64,000 nucleotides of DNA from Nonlabens arenilitoris (GCF_002954765.1 NZ_MTPW01000001.1:881501-945500), one strand, 5' to 3'. Positions 8,803 to 18,284 are shown, counted from the first letter of the stretch. Translations and numbers: made by a program. Notes: generated from the sequence alone by a model not told the origin.

Positions 8803-9681
8803 CTAACGACCGCGACCACGACCGCGACCACCGCTCCATCGTTGTCTCATCTCTTCCATTTTTTGCTTCAGTGTAGCGTCATATTCCTCTTGCGTTACCA
8901 CATCGCCTTTTTTTGCAGGCTTGATCTCTTCACGTTCTTCTGGATTAATCGTGATTTGTGAACATAACAAAGTAGTATTACCAGCATTAACCTCTAGAAT
9001 TAAACCCGGTAAGCCACCATAAATATCTGGACCATGTTGAACTGGTATTTCTGGAGTAAACCACGCTGTAACCACTATTTCATCTGGCTTTTCAAACATT
9101 TCAGTTAAGTCACCAGTTGCTTGTGCTATACTGTCCTTTTTCTTTTGAGCAGCTTCTTCTTCAGCATTTCCACCACGTCTTCTTCTAAAATTAGTCCAGT
9201 CAAATTCACCACTAGGCATTGTAGCCGTCGCTTTCATCGCTGTATAATTCCCTATTTTTCTAGATTCTCCAGTTATTTTCCACTCTAATTGTGGTAAAGA
9301 ATCTTGAATTAAAAAAGTTTTACCCATCATATCGCGCTGCTCTGTATACATGCCTTCATTGATGTTTTTATACTTTTCACCAGCCATCATCGTTCCCATC
9401 ATGCCGCCCCAACCGCGACCTTGCCCTGGCGCTTCAAGAGCTACCTCTTCTTTATAAGTTGACTCTGTACGATTAAACTTGAGGACATATGTCTTTTCAG
9501 TCATTTTCTTCATGTTTTCTTCAATACGCTTGCGACGCTCTGGAGTCATCTCGCGATCTCCTTCCATCCAGCTATTGTCCATTTTAACTTTAGACATGTA
9601 GGTAGCCTCACCATACATTTCTTGAGCATTAATTGTTGTAGCACCTAGCACTACTGCAATAAGAAGTAATATTTTTTTCAT
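8803..9681 (-). CDS. GLPGLI family secreted protein 1
   Basis: 292 residues. Signal peptide MKKILLLIAVVLGATTINA. The family-defining GLPGLI motif occurs as YGGLPGLILEVNAGNTT at about 223-239 after WFTPEIPVQHGPD. GLPGLI proteins (TIGR01200) are secreted or periplasmic Bacteroidota proteins of unknown role, often encoded next to TonB-dependent or OMP-beta-barrel genes and linked by neighbourhood to peptide or metal handling. The C-terminus is unusual: RWSGGRGRGRGR, an Arg/Gly repeat encoded by tandem CGACCG units. Gap to the barrel gene start is 96 bp. Confidence 0.88.
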   Translation of the reverse strand: MKKILLLIAVVLGATTINAQEMYGEATYMSKVKMDNSWMEGDREMTPERRKRIEENMKKMTEKTYVLKFNRTESTYKEEVALEAPGQGRGWGGMMGTMMAGEKYKNINEGMYTEQRDMMGKTFLIQDSLPQLEWKITGESRKIGNYTAMKATATMPSGEFDWTNFRRRRGGNAEEEAAQKKKDSIAQATGDLTEMFEKPDEIVVTAWFTPEIPVQHGPDIYGGLPGLILEVNAGNTTLLCSQITINPEEREEIKPAKKGDVVTQEEYDATLKQKMEEMRQRWSGGRGRGRGR

Positions 9682-9707
9682 AGTCTTTTCAATATAATCT
9701 GGCTAAA

Positions 9708-9727
9708 ATTAGCCAGACGCTTTCTTT
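9708..9727 (-). terminator. Hairpin between the two GLPGLI genes
   Basis: TCTGGCTAA and TTAGCCAGA flank AA in a perfect inverted repeat, 26 bp before the start of GLPGLI protein 1. The downstream side has only a loose T-rich stretch, so partial termination or mRNA processing is possible rather than a strong terminator. Confidence 0.45.
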
Positions 9728-9763
9728 TAAAAGTTAAGACTATCAAAAAGTAGGATGGTTTAA

Positions 9764-10639
9764 TTATCCTCCAATAGATATGACTCTAAAACTACCATTT
9801 CCTGAACCTCTATTTTTCATCATCTCCTCAGATTTCTTTTTTTGTAATGCGTCAAAGTCCTCTTGATTGATTTTCTTACCACTTCTAGGCTTTTTTAGGT
9901 CTAGTTTTTCATCAGGATTTAGAACAATCTCTTTTAATAATATGGTGGTTTCCTGCTGCTGTACCTCGACAATTAGACCAGGCAGGCCATGATATTCTCC
10001 AGGACCATTACTTACAGGTATGTCTGGTGTATACCACGCTGTTATAGTAGGATCTGCCTCGACAACCATAGAAGTAATACTAGTATTAACTTCATCATCG
10101 TTATCATCTTCAACTTCTTCTTCAACTTCTTCTTGTTCAATCGGTACATAAACAGCTTTAAAACAGGTATACTGCCCTATCTTTTTTGTTTCGCTCAAAA
10201 GTTTCCATTCATAACTAGGTAATTTATCTATTATGACAAAATCTTTCCCCATGATGTTACCTTGTTTGATGTAGCTATTCTCTTCGATATTTTTATAAAT
10301 AGTGCTACCTACTCCACCACTGGCAGAAAAGGAAATAGAAATTCCATTAGTAGGTTTACTAGGTGTTGCGAGTTGTTTTACTTTATCATATGATGATTCT
10401 GTTCTTGTAAATTCAAGCGTATATTCCTGTTTACTTCCTTTTTTTAACTGTTCCATCATAGCCTTTACTATGGGATCGCTTTCGGCTTTCTTAGTCATCG
10501 TTGAATCCTCTGGTAGATCAAACTTTGTAAATGCGATGTAGGTTGCTTTTGCTTTAAATTCTTGCTGAGCCTGTGCGGTATACGCTTTCGCGAAAGCGAG
10601 AATTAAAAAGCTAATCAAGGTAATTTGTATAGGTTTCAT
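9764..10639 (-). CDS. GLPGLI family secreted protein 2
   Basis: 291 residues from the ATG at 10639; a start at 10663 would add eight residues before the signal peptide (MKPIQITLISFLILAFAKAYTAQA). The motif YHGLPGLIVEVQQQETTI is near residues 215-232, after WYTPDIPVSNGPG. It has an acidic insert (EEVEEEVEDDNDDEVN) not present in its neighbour. The AFAKA in the signal region is encoded by a perfect copy of the dispersed palindrome. First gene of a leftward set with GLPGLI 1 and the barrel protein, divergent from the two-component genes, which probably control it. Confidence 0.88.
   Translation of the reverse strand: MKPIQITLISFLILAFAKAYTAQAQQEFKAKATYIAFTKFDLPEDSTMTKKAESDPIVKAMMEQLKKGSKQEYTLEFTRTESSYDKVKQLATPSKPTNGISISFSASGGVGSTIYKNIEENSYIKQGNIMGKDFVIIDKLPSYEWKLLSETKKIGQYTCFKAVYVPIEQEEVEEEVEDDNDDEVNTSITSMVVEADPTITAWYTPDIPVSNGPGEYHGLPGLIVEVQQQETTILLKEIVLNPDEKLDLKKPRSGKKINQEDFDALQKKKSEEMMKNRGSGNGSFRVISIGG
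10583..10598. repeat. Dispersed palindrome copy, perfect, in GLPGLI gene
   Basis: CGCTTTCGCGAAAGCG, read as AFAKA in the signal-peptide region of GLPGLI protein 2. Confidence 0.9.
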
Positions 10640-10690
10640 AATCGTTGTTTTTTGATGACTCAAAGATGTAGTAATTTACTCAAATACAGC

Positions 10691-10716
10691 GTTAACCAAC
10701 GTTAACGAGTGTTAAC
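10691..10716. promoter_or_regulatory. Three GTTAAC direct repeats with 10-bp period (candidate response-regulator site)
   Basis: GTTAAC occurs at 10691-10696, 10701-10706 and 10711-10716, exactly one helical turn apart, in the 117-bp gap between the divergent GLPGLI 2 and kinase genes. Helical-phase direct repeats are typical of OmpR-type regulators, and one is encoded next door. The last unit also lies in a 6-bp hairpin (AACGAG/CTCGTT) followed by Ts. Confidence 0.6.
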
Positions 10717-10756
10717 TCGTTTTTTTACAAGCCTTTATTATTGCACCTTTGATATT

Positions 10757-12259
10757 ATGAATGAGAGATCTTATAGATATTTACTTTACTTAATTAGTGC
10801 TGTAATTGCGATAACACTAGCGATACAGGTGTACTGGAATTATAAAAATTATAAAGAAAGTGAACGCCAGTTAAAAATAGATTTACAAACCACACTAGAC
10901 CAAAGCGTCGAGGATTATTTTACTCTACGTGCAAAAAATAACACCATAAGCTTTATAAATAATGGTGAAAATGAATTTGGAATCACAGATGTATTTGAAC
11001 AACTAGATTTTGAAGATCTAGATGAAAATGATGAGTTAAGATTTCCAGATAGTGTTAATATTAAAGGAATTACAATATTAAAAGGCGTACGGGCAGATAC
11101 CTTACCTAGATTTAAAGTAAAAGCAAATAATGATTTACCAGATATCCATATTACAGATAAAAAAGGAAGTGATTCTACATCTGTAAAAATATCAAATATC
11201 AAATTTACAGATGATAATACTGAAACAGAGATAGAAGAACTTACTAATCGTATCGTGTTTTCTATAAAGTCTAATAAATTAAGAGTTGAAAAAGTAGATA
11301 GCCTTTTTAAAAATCAACTAAAGTCAAAAAACATTACTATCAACCATCAACTGGTTTATACAACACCTGATTCTACTTACCAGACCAGTACTAATTCTTT
11401 CCCTGGTAATGCTCTTACTAGCCTATCAGAGCTTATTGATGACGAGAACAAGCTCGAATTAATCTATAACGGTTTAAATACTAACGTTTTAAAACGCAAT
11501 CTTACGGGCATACTATTATCTACATTATTAATCACCAGTATTATTTTGTGTCTATTCTATTTATTAAATATTATAAAGAGACAAAAAAATCTAAATGTGA
11601 TGAAAAATGACCTCATCTCAAATATCACCCATGAATTTAAAACGCCTATTGCAACAACCAGTGCTGCTCTAGAAGGCGTGCAAAACTTCACAAATACAGG
11701 TGACATAGAGAAAACTGATCGCTATCTTAATATGGGTCGCGAGCAACTGGACAAGCTTAATAATATGGTAGAAAAACTACTAGAAACAGCAAGTCTAGAT
11801 GGTAAAGAACTAGCCTTACAAAAAGGTGAGTTGATTATCGCTGATATGATAAATGCTCTAATTTTAAAATTTAAACCACAGACCACAAAATCTATTGTTT
11901 TTATAGACCACACTAATGATTCAAGTTTTGTAGGTGATGGGTTTCACCTTGAAAACGCTTTCAATAACCTGATTGATAATGCTATCAAGTATGGTGGAAA
12001 AGATATACAGGTTGAACTTTATAAATCTGTACTGGAATATGAACTGATAATTACGGATTCTGGAAACGGATTATCAGCCAAAGACGCTAAACAAATTTTC
12101 AATCAATTCTATAGAGTACCTAAAGGCAATGTACATGATGTGAAGGGTTTTGGGATAGGATTATATTATACAAAATCTATTATAGAAAAACATGGTGGCT
12201 CTATAACTGTAACTACTAGACCTAGTACTCAATTTAAAATAGTCTTACCTCATGAATAA
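10757..12259 (+). CDS. Sensor histidine kinase
   Basis: 501 residues from the ATG at 10757 (an ATG at 10709 would overlap the GTTAAC array and add 16 residues before the first membrane helix). Layout: TM1 about 7-26, a periplasmic domain of about 220 residues with no recognised fold, TM2 about 251-273, HisKA with SNITHEFKTP (phospho-acceptor His about 292), then HATPase_c with NLIDNAIKYGG (N box), DSGNGL (G1) and GFGIGLYYTK (G2). It senses an unknown envelope signal. It overlaps the response regulator by 8 bp. Confidence 0.93.
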   Translation: MNERSYRYLLYLISAVIAITLAIQVYWNYKNYKESERQLKIDLQTTLDQSVEDYFTLRAKNNTISFINNGENEFGITDVFEQLDFEDLDENDELRFPDSVNIKGITILKGVRADTLPRFKVKANNDLPDIHITDKKGSDSTSVKISNIKFTDDNTETEIEELTNRIVFSIKSNKLRVEKVDSLFKNQLKSKNITINHQLVYTTPDSTYQTSTNSFPGNALTSLSELIDDENKLELIYNGLNTNVLKRNLTGILLSTLLITSIILCLFYLLNIIKRQKNLNVMKNDLISNITHEFKTPIATTSAALEGVQNFTNTGDIEKTDRYLNMGREQLDKLNNMVEKLLETASLDGKELALQKGELIIADMINALILKFKPQTTKSIVFIDHTNDSSFVGDGFHLENAFNNLIDNAIKYGGKDIQVELYKSVLEYELIITDSGNGLSAKDAKQIFNQFYRVPKGNVHDVKGFGIGLYYTKSIIEKHGGSITVTTRPSTQFKIVLPHE

Positions 12260-12941
12260 AGAAAAGACACATATATTACTAGCCGAGGACGAGCCAGCAC
12301 TAGGTATGATCATTAAGGAAAGTCTGGAAACCAGAGATTTTAAAGTAACCCATTGTCTCAATGGTATACAGGCATATGTAGCTTTTGAAAGCTGTAAACC
12401 GCAAATTGCAGTACTAGATGTGATGATGCCAGAGTTAGATGGTTTCTCATTAGCAAAAAAAATAAGATTGATTAATGAAGAAATGCCTATTATTTTTTTA
12501 ACAGCAAAATCGCAGACAGAAGATGTCCTAGAAGGTTTTCATGTAGGAGGTAATGACTATCTTAAAAAACCGTTCTCAATGGAAGAACTTATCGTGCGTA
12601 TTAATAATTTACTCTCTAGACAACAGACCCAACAAACCGCTGCCGTTTATCAAATAGGTGACTACAGCTTTAACTTCCCACAACAACGATTAGCTTACCT
12701 AACTCAAGAACCTATTAAATTAACACATCGAGAAGCACATTTATTATATCACCTTTTAGAAAAGAAGAATACCGTTTTAGATCGCACTTTTATTCTTAAA
12801 AAGCTATGGGGCAACGATGACTTTTTCTCTGGCCGTAGTATGGATGTGTTTATTTCAAAACTGCGTAAAAAACTAGCGCAAGACTCACAAATAGAGATCG
12901 TAAATGTGCGTGGTTATGGTTATAAACTTATCGTTCCATAG
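12252..12941 (+). CDS. OmpR-family response regulator
   Basis: 229 residues: receiver domain (acidic pocket AEDE, phospho-acceptor Asp56 in VLDVMMPELDG, Thr84, Lys106 in LKKPF) and a C-terminal winged-helix DNA-binding domain (LTHREAHLLYHLLEKK ... GRSMDVFISKLRKKL ... VRGYGYKL). Partner of the overlapping kinase. Members of this family usually bind direct repeats about 10-11 bp apart, which fits the GTTAAC array upstream of its own operon. Probable targets are the divergent GLPGLI/barrel genes. Confidence 0.94.
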   Translation: MNKEKTHILLAEDEPALGMIIKESLETRDFKVTHCLNGIQAYVAFESCKPQIAVLDVMMPELDGFSLAKKIRLINEEMPIIFLTAKSQTEDVLEGFHVGGNDYLKKPFSMEELIVRINNLLSRQQTQQTAAVYQIGDYSFNFPQQRLAYLTQEPIKLTHREAHLLYHLLEKKNTVLDRTFILKKLWGNDDFFSGRSMDVFISKLRKKLAQDSQIEIVNVRGYGYKLIVP

Positions 12942-13009
12942 CAACACGACATACTACTTTCATGTTGCAAAAATTAATTAAAATAATTGTTTGTATTTTT
13001 CCATTAATG

Positions 13010-13798
13010 AAATGGACGATTTTGCTCTTTTTAATAAGCTCGTATCATATACAGGCTCAAATCCCTACTGATAATAGCATATCATTATCATGCGACTCTT
13101 TTTATGGTGTGGATGACTTTATGAGTATTTATTATAGTACTGATAATGTATTGTATAAAAAATCAGAATCTAAGCGATTAGAGTTTTTTGACATACAACT
13201 AGGTGATATTACTAGTGTAGACATCATTAATCCATTAAAGATATTAGTATTCTATAGAGATACACAAACACTAGTCTTTTTAGATAATCGTTTAAATGAG
13301 CAACAACGACTCAACTTTAACATTCTTAAACCTCAACGATTTATAGAACATGTACGACTAGCTGGCGAGCGACGTTTGTGGTTATATAATCTAGACCTAT
13401 CCAGGTTAGAGCTTTATGATTATACAAATAATAAGTTAGTGAATAGCACTACACCTATAAAAGAACCCGTTATAGAGATGCAAAGCGACTATAATTTCTG
13501 TCATCTAATCACTGAAAAAGGCATCATAACTTATAACACTTATGCCAGTGAAACGAGCCGTATAAATGAAGAATTAAAGCTACCGGTAGCCTTTGACTTT
13601 GAGCAACTGGGCTTTCAAACAGACAGTGGCTGGAAATGGTATCGGTTTGACAAAGAATTTCGCTTTCGCGAAAGCGAAATCACCACATCTTTTTCTCAAG
13701 AATACTCGCCAGAATCGCTTTATCTAAAGGGTGGAAAACTTTATCTTTACCACCAGAAACGCTTGCACGTTCAAACTATCAACCTGAAGAAATCTTAA
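13010..13798 (+). CDS. Secreted protein of unknown function, propeller-like
   Basis: 262 residues from the ATG at 13010, which gives a compact signal peptide (MKWTILLFLISSYHIQA); an earlier in-frame ATG at 12962 is 20 bp after the response regulator and is also possible. The mature part is made of short repeated beta-rich units with aromatic/acidic turns, reminiscent of a beta propeller (for example LKILVFYRDTQTLVFLDNRL). I do not recognise a named domain. RFRES near residue 218 is encoded by a perfect dispersed palindrome. One bp separates its stop from the deoxynucleoside kinase start. Confidence 0.65.
   Translation, partial: KWTILLFLISSYHIQAQIPTDNSISLSCDSFYGVDDFMSIYYSTDNVLYKKSESKRLEFFDIQLGDITSVDIINPLKILVFYRDTQTLVFLDNRLNEQQRLNFNILKPQRFIEHVRLAGERRLWLYNLDLSRLELYDYTNNKLVNSTTPIKEPVIEMQSDYNFCHLITEKGIITYNTYASETSRINEELKLPVAFDFEQLGFQTDSGWKWYRFDKEFRFRESEITTSFSQEYSPESLYLKGGKLYLYHQKRLHVQTINLKKS
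13661..13676. repeat. Dispersed palindrome copy, perfect, in secreted-protein gene
   Basis: Core CGCTTTCGCGAAAGCG; symmetry extends to 24 bp (13657-13680, ATTT and AAAT flanks). Read as RFRES. Confidence 0.9.
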
Positions 13799-13799
13799 T

Positions 13800-14417
13800 A
13801 TGCACATAGCTGTCGCCGGAAATATAGGAGCTGGAAAAACTACTCTTACAAAACTACTTGCAAAACACTATAAATGGACACCTCAATTTGAGGACGTTCT
13901 AGAAAACCCATATCTAGAAGATTTCTATACAGACATGGAACGATGGTCATTTAACTTACAGGTGTATTTCTTAAATAGCCGTTTCCGTCAGGTATTAGAG
14001 ATACGTGAGAGTGGTCAAAAGATCATCCAAGATCGTACAATATATGAAGACGCGAGTATCTTTGCGCCTAATTTACACGCGATGGGTCTATTATCTCAAC
14101 GCGATTTTGACAATTACTCATCACTATTTGATTTAATGGAGAAGCTAGTTGCTGCACCAGATTTATTAATCTATCTGCGCAGTTCTATCCCTAATCTAGT
14201 AAACCAAATCCACAAACGTGGTCGCGATTATGAAAACACAATCTCGATTGATTATTTAAGTCGTCTTAATGAGCGTTATGAAGCCTGGATCCATGGCTAT
14301 GATAAAGGAAACCTTTTAATCATAGATGTGGACAATATTGATTTTGTAAATAATCCTGAAGATCTAGGAGATATTATCAATAAAATTGATGCAGAACTTA
14401 CTGGGCTATTTGCTTAG
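13800..14417 (+). CDS. Deoxynucleoside kinase
   Basis: 205 residues, the standard size of dNK/dGK-type enzymes. P-loop GNIGAGKTT at residues 7-15, then FEDVLENPYLEDFY, the QDRTIYEDASIFA segment with the catalytic/nucleoside-binding DR pair, and the arginine-rich lid HKRGRDYE. It phosphorylates salvaged deoxynucleosides; the exact base cannot be told from sequence. A nucleoside transporter (nupC-like) and thyA lie elsewhere in the window, all serving nucleotide supply. Ends 26 bp from the convergent App1-like gene, with no clear terminator in the gap. Confidence 0.9.
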   Translation: MHIAVAGNIGAGKTTLTKLLAKHYKWTPQFEDVLENPYLEDFYTDMERWSFNLQVYFLNSRFRQVLEIRESGQKIIQDRTIYEDASIFAPNLHAMGLLSQRDFDNYSSLFDLMEKLVAAPDLLIYLRSSIPNLVNQIHKRGRDYENTISIDYLSRLNERYEAWIHGYDKGNLLIIDVDNIDFVNNPEDLGDIINKIDAELTGLFA

Positions 14418-14443
14418 CATCTATACATTAGCAGACGTTTCAG

Positions 14444-15472
14444 TTATATAATCCATCCCATTTCACGGGCGTGAATTACAGCCTCTTTAGATTCTTGAAC
14501 CAGTAGCATAGGACATATGGTAAAAGTATCTGCAATGGATTTTACTCGTGCCATTTTCTTATCATGATTCACAGATCTTAAATAGATAGCCATAATGCGG
14601 TCAGGATATTGCTGTGCAACGTCTTTATAATAATCGACATCATGCTCGCCACTATCGCCTATAAGAATGAAATTCATGTCTGGATAGTGCTTTAAAATAT
14701 TGAGCAACTCATGTACTTTATGAGGACGTTTTAATTTAGGTGTTCTATCCCATGGTGTGGGAAAATCTCTGAGAAGAATAGGACCTTTAGGAAAACCATG
14801 AAAATCTAAGAACTTCTCGAGGTACTTATATAAATTCCATGGACTATTGCTTAAATAAAACATCGGGTTTTGATCATTACCAGATGGTCCTCGATGTAAT
14901 AATTGATATAAACTTGCAGCACCTTTTAAAGGTAACCTACGATCATAGTTTTTAAAAAAAGTATTAAAAGCGACACGTAGTTTTAGAAAGCTGGTCACTC
15001 CAGTATGCATAATGGTATCGTCTATATCACTAATCACACCATAAACAGAACTATATGGCGGAATTAGTGTTTCACCATTGAAACTATTCTTGGTCAGACG
15101 TTTTTGTTTTCTCGCTTTAGCAAAAGCGGCATTATCCTCATCAAACTTTACAGAAAGACTTAAATATCCTTCTTCATCAGACAATTCTTCAAGGTCGATA
15201 TCTACTGTAATATCAAATAAAAAATAACCTTCATGATCAGCCTTAGTTTCAAACTGTGTTCCATTGGGCAGCGTTAATCCTACTGATGCATTACGTATCT
15301 CATCCGTCTTAAAAGTACGCCAGGTGTTGCGTAAGGTCTGGTAAAAGGTTTGCTGCTCATAATGCTTGAGAGGTTGATCTTCTAGCGCACGACCACGTAT
15401 GTATAAGTGGTTTTTACCACTATACGTACGGTATATATCTAAAATCCAAGGATCTCTTTTAAACAGTGCCAT
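14444..15472 (-). CDS. App1-family phosphatidate phosphatase-like protein (DUF2183)
   Basis: 342 residues from the ATG at 15472 (MALFKRDPWILDIYRTY); a start at 15529 adds 19 residues of no family character. An N-terminal beta-rich domain (about 30-140) precedes the HAD-like phosphatase core with DIDDTIMHTG (DxDxT), FYLSNSPWNLY and the IGDSGEHDVDYY motif. The yeast homologue App1 is a Mg-dependent phosphatidate phosphatase; lipid dephosphorylation is therefore inferred. AFAKA near residues 118-122 coincides with a decayed copy of the dispersed palindrome. Confidence 0.85.
   Translation of the reverse strand: MALFKRDPWILDIYRTYSGKNHLYIRGRALEDQPLKHYEQQTFYQTLRNTWRTFKTDEIRNASVGLTLPNGTQFETKADHEGYFLFDITVDIDLEELSDEEGYLSLSVKFDEDNAAFAKARKQKRLTKNSFNGETLIPPYSSVYGVISDIDDTIMHTGVTSFLKLRVAFNTFFKNYDRRLPLKGAASLYQLLHRGPSGNDQNPMFYLSNSPWNLYKYLEKFLDFHGFPKGPILLRDFPTPWDRTPKLKRPHKVHELLNILKHYPDMNFILIGDSGEHDVDYYKDVAQQYPDRIMAIYLRSVNHDKKMARVKSIADTFTICPMLLVQESKEAVIHAREMGWII
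15113..15128. repeat. Dispersed palindrome, decayed copy in App1-like gene
   Basis: CGCTTTAGCAAAAGCG, two changes from the perfect form (positions 7 and 10); still read as AFAKA. Because the peptide could arise by chance, this is the least certain copy. Confidence 0.5.
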
Positions 15473-15560
15473 GATGTGAAAATAAGTAATAAATGGTTGA
15501 TATAAAAAATCCCATTCCAGCTGTGCCAAAATGGGACTTCAATACTTAACAATTTCTAGA

Positions 15561-18023
15561 TTATTTAAAATTAATCACTTCTTGATTCAGTGCTTTAATT
15601 TTTGCCTCAACTTGTTCTTCAGTTCCCACGTATTTATGAGACTTTGTGATCGTTGCACCATTTGCAGACGATTGATAAGTAACTTTTGCGGTGACTATAC
15701 CGGTCTCTGCATCTACCGATTTTTGAATATCCAAATTTTTATAAATCGAGCTCGTCTCTTCATTATTTTGCACTACCTCTTGTTCTATCTCTTGCTTGAT
15801 AACACTAGCCTGTCCATCTACGTGACCACCTAAAATAGGTGCGATAACTAGACCTATTAAACATGTAAGTTTAATTAAAATATTCATAGAAGGACCTGAA
15901 GTGTCTTTAAAAGGATCACCTACAGTATCACCTGTTACCGCTGCTTTATGAGCTTCAGAACCTTTATAGGTCATCTTACCATTAATTTCAACACCAGCTT
16001 CAAAAGATTTTTTTGCGTTGTCCCATGCTCCACCAGCGTTGTTTTGGAAAATAGCCCAAAGCACTCCACTCACAGTTACACCAGCCATATAACCACCTAA
16101 CATCTCTGCAATGGCAAGATGATCCATTCCAAAAATCATAGGGACAAAAGCAATTAATAATGGGAATCCTATAGTTAATAGACCAGGCAACATCATTTCC
16201 TTTAAAGATGCTTTTGTAGAGATATCTACACATTTATCATATTCTGGTTTCCCAGTTCCTTCCATAATACCTGGAATATCTCTAAACTGGCGACGTACTT
16301 CCTCTACCATTTCCATAGCTGCTTTACCAACTGCGTTCATAGCAAGTGCACTAAATACTACTGGTACCATTCCACCTACAAATAACATCGCAAGTACTGG
16401 AGCTTTAAAAATATTAATTCCATCTATTCCCGTAAAGGTTACATAAGCGGCAAATAAGGCTAGTGAAGTTAAAGCTGCACTCGCGATGGCAAAGCCTTTT
16501 CCGGTTGCTGCCGTGGTATTTCCTACAGAGTCAAGGATATCTGTACGCTCACGTACGATAGGATCTTGTTCACTCATCTCAGCGATTCCTCCAGCATTAT
16601 CTGCAATAGGACCAAATGCGTCAATGGCTAATTGCATCGCTGTAGTTGCCATCATAGCACTAGCTGCAAGAGCAACACCATAAAAACCAGCAAATGCATA
16701 GGATGCCCATATCGCTCCTGCAAATAAAAGTACTGATGGGAACGTAGAAATCATACCTGTCGCAAGACCTGCAATGATGTTGGTTCCTGCTCCTGTAGAT
16801 GATTGCTGTACAATTTTAAGAATAGGTGATTTACCTAATCCTGTATAATATTCTGTTACAGATGATATTACTGCTCCTACTACTAATCCTACTAAAGTGG
16901 CAAAGAACACATTCATAGAAGAAATTTCAATTAATCCTTCTCCAAAGAATTCCATTTGCATGGTATCCGGTAGCATCCACATACATAGACCAAAACATGC
17001 CGCCGCTACAAGAACAATAGATGTCCAATTCCCTATATTTAATGCACCCATTACCTGAGCTTCCTTAGCATCGTTACTTTTAATTTTTACAAGCATGGTT
17101 CCTATTACCGAAATTATAATACCTACACCAGCAATAGCCATAGGAAGTAAAATAGGTCCTATACCGCCAAAACCTTCATTGACAATATTACCGCCCATAT
17201 CTTTAATCACATAATTACCTAGGACCATGGCAGCAAGAACTGTTGCCACGTATGAACCAAAAAGGTCAGCACCCATTCCAGCCACATCACCTACGTTATC
17301 ACCTACGTTGTCAGCAATCGTTGCTGGGTTACGTGGATCATCTTCAGGAATCCCAGCTTCCACCTTACCTACCAGGTCAGCACCTACGTCTGCAGCTTTA
17401 GTATAAATACCACCACCTACTCGAGCAAAAAGAGCGATAGATTCAGCTCCTAATGAGAAACCAGCCAGCGTTTCAAGAACGATAGTCATCAACTCTTGTG
17501 GAGTCTTCATAACGCCTTCAAATTCAGCAGCAGCCCATTCACCATTCATAAATTGATGATAGAATATTATGAAAAATGCTGTTAGACCTAGTACAGCAAG
17601 TCCTGCTACACCTAATCCCATTACTGTTCCACCACCGAAAGATATTTTTAACGCATTAGGCAAACTCGTGCGAGCAGCTTGCGTAGTTCTTACATTAGTT
17701 TTAGTGGCAATTTTCATCCCTATATTTCCTGCATAAGCAGAGAATACCGCACCAAAAATGAATGCTATAACGATAAGCCAGTGTGTTGTGTCAACAACTT
17801 GAGAAACTACAACTAGTAAAATACTTGTAATAACTACAAAAATAGCGAGTAGTTTGTACTCAGCTTTCAAGAATGCCAGTGCACCTTCATAAATATAATC
17901 TGAGATTTCTTTCATTTTTCCATCTCCTGCATCTTGTTTCAAGACCCAAGATTTCTTAATAAACATGTAAAGTAATCCTAGAGCTGCCATCAGTAATGGC
18001 ATGTAAATCATGTATGATTCCAT
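15561..18023 (-). CDS. hppA: Membrane-bound K+-dependent pyrophosphatase (ion pump)
   Basis: 820 residues with about 16 membrane helices. Catalytic motifs: [13 protein letters not shown] (DX7KXE), [19 protein letters not shown] and the C-terminal [25 protein letters not shown] has Ala where K+-independent enzymes have Lys, so it should be of the K+-dependent class; H+ versus Na+ transport cannot be fixed by eye. It couples PPi hydrolysis to cation export. After the last helix there is an uncommon C-terminal extension of about 80 residues (starting near [10 protein letters not shown]) of soluble, charged character. Well isolated from neighbours by an 88-bp and a 312-bp gap. Confidence 0.95.
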   Translation of the reverse strand: MESYMIYMPLLMAALGLLYMFIKKSWVLKQDAGDGKMKEISDYIYEGALAFLKAEYKLLAIFVVITSILLVVVSQVVDTTHWLIVIAFIFGAVFSAYAGNIGMKIATKTNVRTTQAARTSLPNALKISFGGGTVMGLGVAGLAVLGLTAFFIIFYHQFMNGEWAAAEFEGVMKTPQELMTIVLETLAGFSLGAESIALFARVGGGIYTKAADVGADLVGKVEAGIPEDDPRNPATIADNVGDNVGDVAGMGADLFGSYVATVLAAMVLGNYVIKDMGGNIVNEGFGGIGPILLPMAIAGVGIIISVIGTMLVKIKSNDAKEAQVMGALNIGNWTSIVLVAAACFGLCMWMLPDTMQMEFFGEGLIEISSMNVFFATLVGLVVGAVISSVTEYYTGLGKSPILKIVQQSSTGAGTNIIAGLATGMISTFPSVLLFAGAIWASYAFAGFYGVALAASAMMATTAMQLAIDAFGPIADNAGGIAEMSEQDPIVRERTDILDSVGNTTAATGKGFAIASAALTSLALFAAYVTFTGIDGINIFKAPVLAMLFVGGMVPVVFSALAMNAVGKAAMEMVEEVRRQFRDIPGIMEGTGKPEYDKCVDISTKASLKEMMLPGLLTIGFPLLIAFVPMIFGMDHLAIAEMLGGYMAGVTVSGVLWAIFQNNAGGAWDNAKKSFEAGVEINGKMTYKGSEAHKAAVTGDTVGDPFKDTSGPSMNILIKLTCLIGLVIAPILGGHVDGQASVIKQEIEQEVVQNNEETSSIYKNLDIQKSVDAETGIVTAKVTYQSSANGATITKSHKYVGTEEQVEAKIKALNQEVINFK

Positions 18024-18117
18024 ATGTTTTGTTTTGTTTGGTTTTATAAATCTAGCTAATGTACTAAAATTATGTTAACAAAACTATAACGTTATAGTAC
18101 TAAGATTCTTAGGTATT

Positions 18118-18133
18118 TGCTTTCGCGAAAGCG
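18118..18133. repeat. Dispersed palindrome copy, one mismatch, intergenic
   Basis: TGCTTTCGCGAAAGCG, about 95 bp upstream of hppA; first base differs. Confidence 0.85.
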
Positions 18134-18155
18134 TACTTAAAACTCTTCAAGATAA

Positions 18156-18187
18156 TACTAGCCGATACCGCTATGTAGTAGTATGAC
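18156..18187. repeat. REP-like hairpin, copy 1
   Basis: 26 of 32 bases match 20738-20769. The shared core CGATACCGCT pairs with AGTAGTAT across a 4-base loop; read on the minus strand it begins GTCATAC. Lies downstream of the BspA-like gene. Confidence 0.55.
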
Positions 18188-18284
18188 CATAAAAAACTAC
18201 AGAACTCTGATTTAGACAATACCAACAAAAATAGTTGGCATGTCAAATCTTAGAACACTTGTGGTAGTTACAAATACGTAGTCA

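Noticed and set aside
15531..15833. Rightward open frame of 100 codons opposite hppA
   Set aside because: Cys/Phe/Leu-rich shadow of the hppA C-terminal coding strand; no family features.
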